NCBI GenBank assembly: GCA_003852805.1
Contig: RDDY01000337.1
Location: 1 to 15,154, forward strand
Direction of reading: 5' to 3'
Length of the DNA stretch: 15,154 nt
Source: Chryseobacterium sp.
Lineage (GTDB): Bacteria; Bacteroidota; Bacteroidia; Flavobacteriales; Weeksellaceae
A program made the translations under genes and the position numbers. Shown here piece by piece: positions 12,728 to 15,154 of this stretch; the stretch's first letter is position 1; every line of letters begins with the position of its first letter. The notes below the pieces were generated by a model. The model worked only from the letters and a program-made list of their open reading frames with translations. It was not told the DNA's origin and did no database searches.

Positions 12728-13852
12728 CTATGCTTCAGTTCTACTCGTTTTTTTATACTGATTTATAAGCGCATCTAAATTTCCGCTAGAGAAAATCTTA
12801 TCTAACATATTTGAATCATATTGACCTTCTATTTGAGTAGTGATCATCTGTTCTGACATCTTGCACATTGCAAAACCTAAAGAATATGTAATGCCAGATG
12901 CGATCGCCGCATTGATACCACCACCTATAATGCTTCCACCGCCAGGGATTAACTTCAATATATTTCCGACAGCAGCCTTGCCCAACATTGATATCACACG
13001 CGAACCAATTAGATTTTTCACGATTGATGAAACGCCCATATTTAAACCGTAAATATGAAATACATGCGCAGCCATCCCTGTCTGTAAGGGCACTAACAGT
13101 AACGCGTCTGATAAAGGTATAGGACTAGCTCCTATTGCAGCCGCCGAGCCAGCATATCCCATGATAGCTTTCTGGGCTTTTTTATATTTCATTTTAAGAC
13201 TAGCCTTTTGACCAATTACAAAAGCCATTTGGACGTTTTCGTCAGCAATATTCTCTGCCGACCACTCCACTAATTTATCCAGATCAAGTTTTTTATTCAA
13301 TTCTTCATCGTTAGACACCTGAAAACAAGGAACATTTTTCCCAAACTTTTCTTCGATGACTGCACTTAATTTCGTAGCTATTTCTCCTTCAGGCGTATCG
13401 TTGTCACACTGAGTGAATACGACTGCTGTTGGGATATTCTTTTCTTTTAGAAGAAACTCTATGTTACTTAAATCAAACGGTAAGACTCTTGCGCTACTGA
13501 TACTGATACAATACCAAGCTAAGTGAATTTGCTCAGTAACATCTGTAAAGTTGTTATTAATAAACTTTTCAATGGAATCTTTAAAATTGTCAGAATTATC
13601 GAGTTCGTACCCTTCGCTGTCAATAATATTGACCGGTACTTCGTCGGTCTCGTACTTGTGAAAGCCGCGCGTCTCGGGCTGAGTATGTGATATTTTCGCA
13701 ATGTCTTTACCAAAAACCGCATTTACCAGCGAACTTTTTCCTACTCCTGTTTGTCCAACGACCAAGATGTTAGGTTTTTTTATTTGCTTCTTTAATTGTT
13801 CCAGCTCTTGAGCGAGATTATTTTTTAATTATTCAGCGTTAAAGTTTTCCAT
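12728..13852 (-). CDS. P-loop GTPase with DUF697-like hydrophobic C-terminus; in-frame stop at codon 8
   Basis: From the natural ATG at 13852 the frame reads MENFNAE, then TAA, then continues without a break (LKNNLAQELEQLKKQIKKPN) into the GTPase domain, 374 codons in all. The only conventional downstream start is TTG at 13765, inside the first beta strand (ILVVG), two residues before the P-loop. With full-length numbering, G1 is GQTGVGKSS (33-41), G3 is DSEG (78-81) and G4 is TQCD (147-150). Residues about 224-334 are a glycine- and alanine-rich hydrophobic region with IPLSD and LQTGMAAHVFHIYG, resembling DUF697 domains that associate with membranes. It is first in the operon, five bases before a second GTPase gene. 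Either it is a recent nonsense mutant, it is made from the TTG, or the stop is read through. The region is AT-rich. Confidence 0.75.
13829..13831 (-). other. In-frame TAA at codon 8 of the first GTPase gene
   Basis: The minus strand reads GCT GAA TAA TTA AAA in the frame of the GTPase. Coding-like sequence (a charged helix leading into the P-loop strand) continues after the stop for 21 codons before any alternative start. A single base change from CAA, GAA, AAA, TCA or TTA would explain it. Confidence 0.85.
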
Positions 13853-13879
13853 GGATACTAATCTTGTTTTATAATTCTA

Positions 13880-13887
13880 CAAACCTA
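13880..13887 (-). promoter_or_regulatory. -7 promoter element for the twin-GTPase operon
   Basis: TAGGTTTG on the minus strand is an exact TAnnTTTG match ending 27 bases before the ATG at 13852. A TTTTG lies 14 bases further upstream, closer than the usual -33 spacing, across an unusual G-rich tract (GGGGTGGGGTGG). Its position supports 13852 rather than 13765 as the true translation start. Confidence 0.5.
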
Positions 13888-14009
13888 CCACCCCACCCCG
13901 CCAAAACATGTCGCTTTTTAAACAATTTTAGGGGTTGTAGGTGTTTATAATCTTAAGGTCTGTAAATTATAATAAAACGTTAAAATATTCACTGTCCAAT
14001 TTTGTCCAA

Positions 14010-14036
14010 TTTGTATCGGATAAAATTCTATATTGG
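14010..14036 (+). promoter_or_regulatory. Possible promoter for the right-edge gene
   Basis: TTTG (14010-14013) and TATATTGG (14029-14036), a one-mismatch version of TAnnTTTG, lie 22 bases upstream of the GTG start, with a 15-base spacer that is short for this promoter type. A direct repeat TTGTCCAATT/TGTCCAATT overlaps the upstream side. The rest of the 206-base divergent gap (13853-14058) is AT-rich and holds nothing else I can support. Confidence 0.3.
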
Positions 14037-14058
14037 AGACCGTAAAGAATGAGGGCTC

Positions 14059-15154
14059 GTGCTGATAGAAGAGAGAGTTTTTAACCATTTAAGAGAAAAG
14101 ATTTGTGCGCGGTTCGGACGGAAGATTGCTACTGCCACGGATTGCGAGGCGCTGTCTCACACCTTGCAGCGGGAGTTGGCACTTTCGGTCAGTACTCAAA
14201 GCCTGCGTCGGTTTTTCGGGTTGATAAAACACTCGGGCGGTTTCTCTACGTACACCAAAAATGCACTGGCAGCCTACTGTGGTTTTCAGGATTTTGATAC
14301 ATGCAAGGAAAACCTTTTGCAGAATGACATCTATTCTTTTTTTCAGCAAACGACAGAGGATATAGACGGACGTGACCTCTGGAATCTCAGCGAAGCATTG
14401 TGTATGAGCATTTCGCAGTCGCCTACGTTACTGATGTCGGTGCACCAAGATTTCCTTTCTTATCCGCCGGCGCGTAAGTATTTTATAGAACATCATCCTA
14501 TGCGCGATTTGGCATGCACTCCGTATGCGCAATATTTTCACGAATATCTGAAATACAGCCGTGATAATGAGGCAAAGCTATTCGCCTACGGCTTCCTGTT
14601 TATGGGTGCTTTTTTGTCGGAGAATGCTGAAATGATGGAACTTTATTTCAACAGAGTCACACAAACGGAGTTGACGCCCGAGGTTTACGTTTTACCGGCC
14701 GCACGGAAGCTTGGGGTAGCTTTGCTTTACGCAGATTTTACGGATAACAATCGGCTATTCAACAAATGGTGGAAAAAAATGTTGGACGCGCGAGACGGCT
14801 ACAAGAAAGCGTCGGAGCGATCGGTCTGCAGTTTTGAATACGCCGTTTTGGAACATCTTATTTTTACCGAACGCTATGCGGAAATACGGTTTTTGATCGA
14901 TACGAAAACTGCGCAGAAGTTCAGTGATAAAAGTTTTGTGCCCGACCACCGAAAAGAAAACCATGAAGAGATTTGGAAAATTATGTGCGCTTATGCTTAC
15001 GTGCGAATGGGTGAGCGACAAAGCGCAAAGGCACTCTTTAAAGCGGTTGATCTGAAAAAACTTACGGTCGGTTGGCGGAAATATTATTCCATTCTGTATT
15101 GGTTGACGGCGCTGCTACTGCAAGAAGAATCTCAGGGATTTGACATAAAATATA
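14059..15154 (+). CDS. Bacteroidota orphan protein with HTH-like N-terminus, 3' end outside window
   Basis: An uninterrupted frame of 365 codons runs off the right edge. An in-frame TGA at 14050-14052 bounds it upstream, so the only conventional start before the conserved-looking sequence is GTG at 14059, preceded by GAGGG four bases away. Residues about 27-80 (DCEALSHTLQ, then STQSLRRFFGLI, then NALAAYCGFQDF) have the look of an HTH-like module I associate with a family of uncharacterised Bacteroidota proteins. The remainder is helical with aromatic-rich segments (FAYGFLFMGAFLSENAEMMELYFNRV, shortened here to note its helical repeat nature) suggestive of TPR-like repeats. There is no signal peptide or membrane segment. 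It is divergent from the twin-GTPase operon. The function is not known to me. Confidence 0.75.
   Translation, partial: MLIEERVFNHLREKICARFGRKIATATDCEALSHTLQRELALSVSTQSLRRFFGLIKHSGGFSTYTKNALAAYCGFQDFDTCKENLLQNDIYSFFQQTTEDIDGRDLWNLSEALCMSISQSPTLLMSVHQDFLSYPPARKYFIEHHPMRDLACTPYAQYFHEYLKYSRDNEAKLFAYGFLFMGAFLSENAEMMELYFNRVTQTELTPEVYVLPAARKLGVALLYADFTDNNRLFNKWWKKMLDARDGYKKASERSVCSFEYAVLEHLIFTERYAEIRFLIDTKTAQKFSDKSFVPDHRKENHEEIWKIMCAYAYVRMGERQSAKALFKAVDLKKLTVGWRKYYSILYWLTALLLQEESQGFDIKY

Overview
This window comes from a member of the Bacteroidota, most likely a Sphingobacteriia- or Chitinophagia-like lineage; genus is not determinable by reading. The main evidence is the promoter grammar. The TAnnTTTG -7 element typical of this phylum sits just upstream of aroC, tRNA-Cys, yicC, lpxK, dinB, the WYL regulator gene and the first GTPase gene. 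Shine-Dalgarno sequences are weak or absent. The protein types (glycine-zipper lipoprotein, CGDA-type thioredoxin, DDSYQHR-type LpxK, and the orphan protein at the right edge) fit the same group.

Left part, minus strand (1-6015), is housekeeping. aroC is translationally coupled through two successive ATGA overlaps to two thioredoxin-fold genes, the second cut by the window edge. Next come a monocistronic glycine-zipper lipoprotein gene with a clear terminator and a tRNA-Cys(GCA) with its own promoter and terminator. Then follows a yicC-gmk-nadA-folB run (YicC-type RNase, guanylate kinase, quinolinate synthase, dihydroneopterin aldolase), with repeat elements in two of its spacers.

Central part, plus strand (6016-9167): yicC and lpxK diverge from a 114-base region holding a -7 element for each direction. 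lpxK (lipid A 4'-kinase) overlaps a purine nucleoside phosphorylase gene by 17 bases. An 8-bp tandem repeat and a terminator follow, then dinB (DNA polymerase IV). The convergent gap after dinB (9168-9355) carries three inverted repeats, two of which belong to a nested palindrome family also found between folB and nadA.

Right part, minus strand (9356-13852), looks accessory. It holds a WYL-domain transcription regulator with its own promoter, a terminator, a probable uracil-DNA-glycosylase-fold protein, a 76-residue protein with two Asp-box repeats, and a tandem pair of dissimilar P-loop GTPases. The two GTPase genes are visibly AT-richer than their surroundings. The first GTPase has a C-terminal membrane/DUF697-like region, and its reading frame from the natural ATG is interrupted by one in-frame TAA at codon 8. 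This twin-GTPase cassette is the best candidate here for an undescribed system, possibly in defence or membrane stress; that role is inference only.

The right edge (14059-15154, plus) holds the first 365 codons of a GTG-started protein with an HTH-like N-terminus that runs out of the window. No intergenic stretch exceeds 300 bases. The longest are 13853-14058 (promoters only) and 9168-9355 (inverted repeats).
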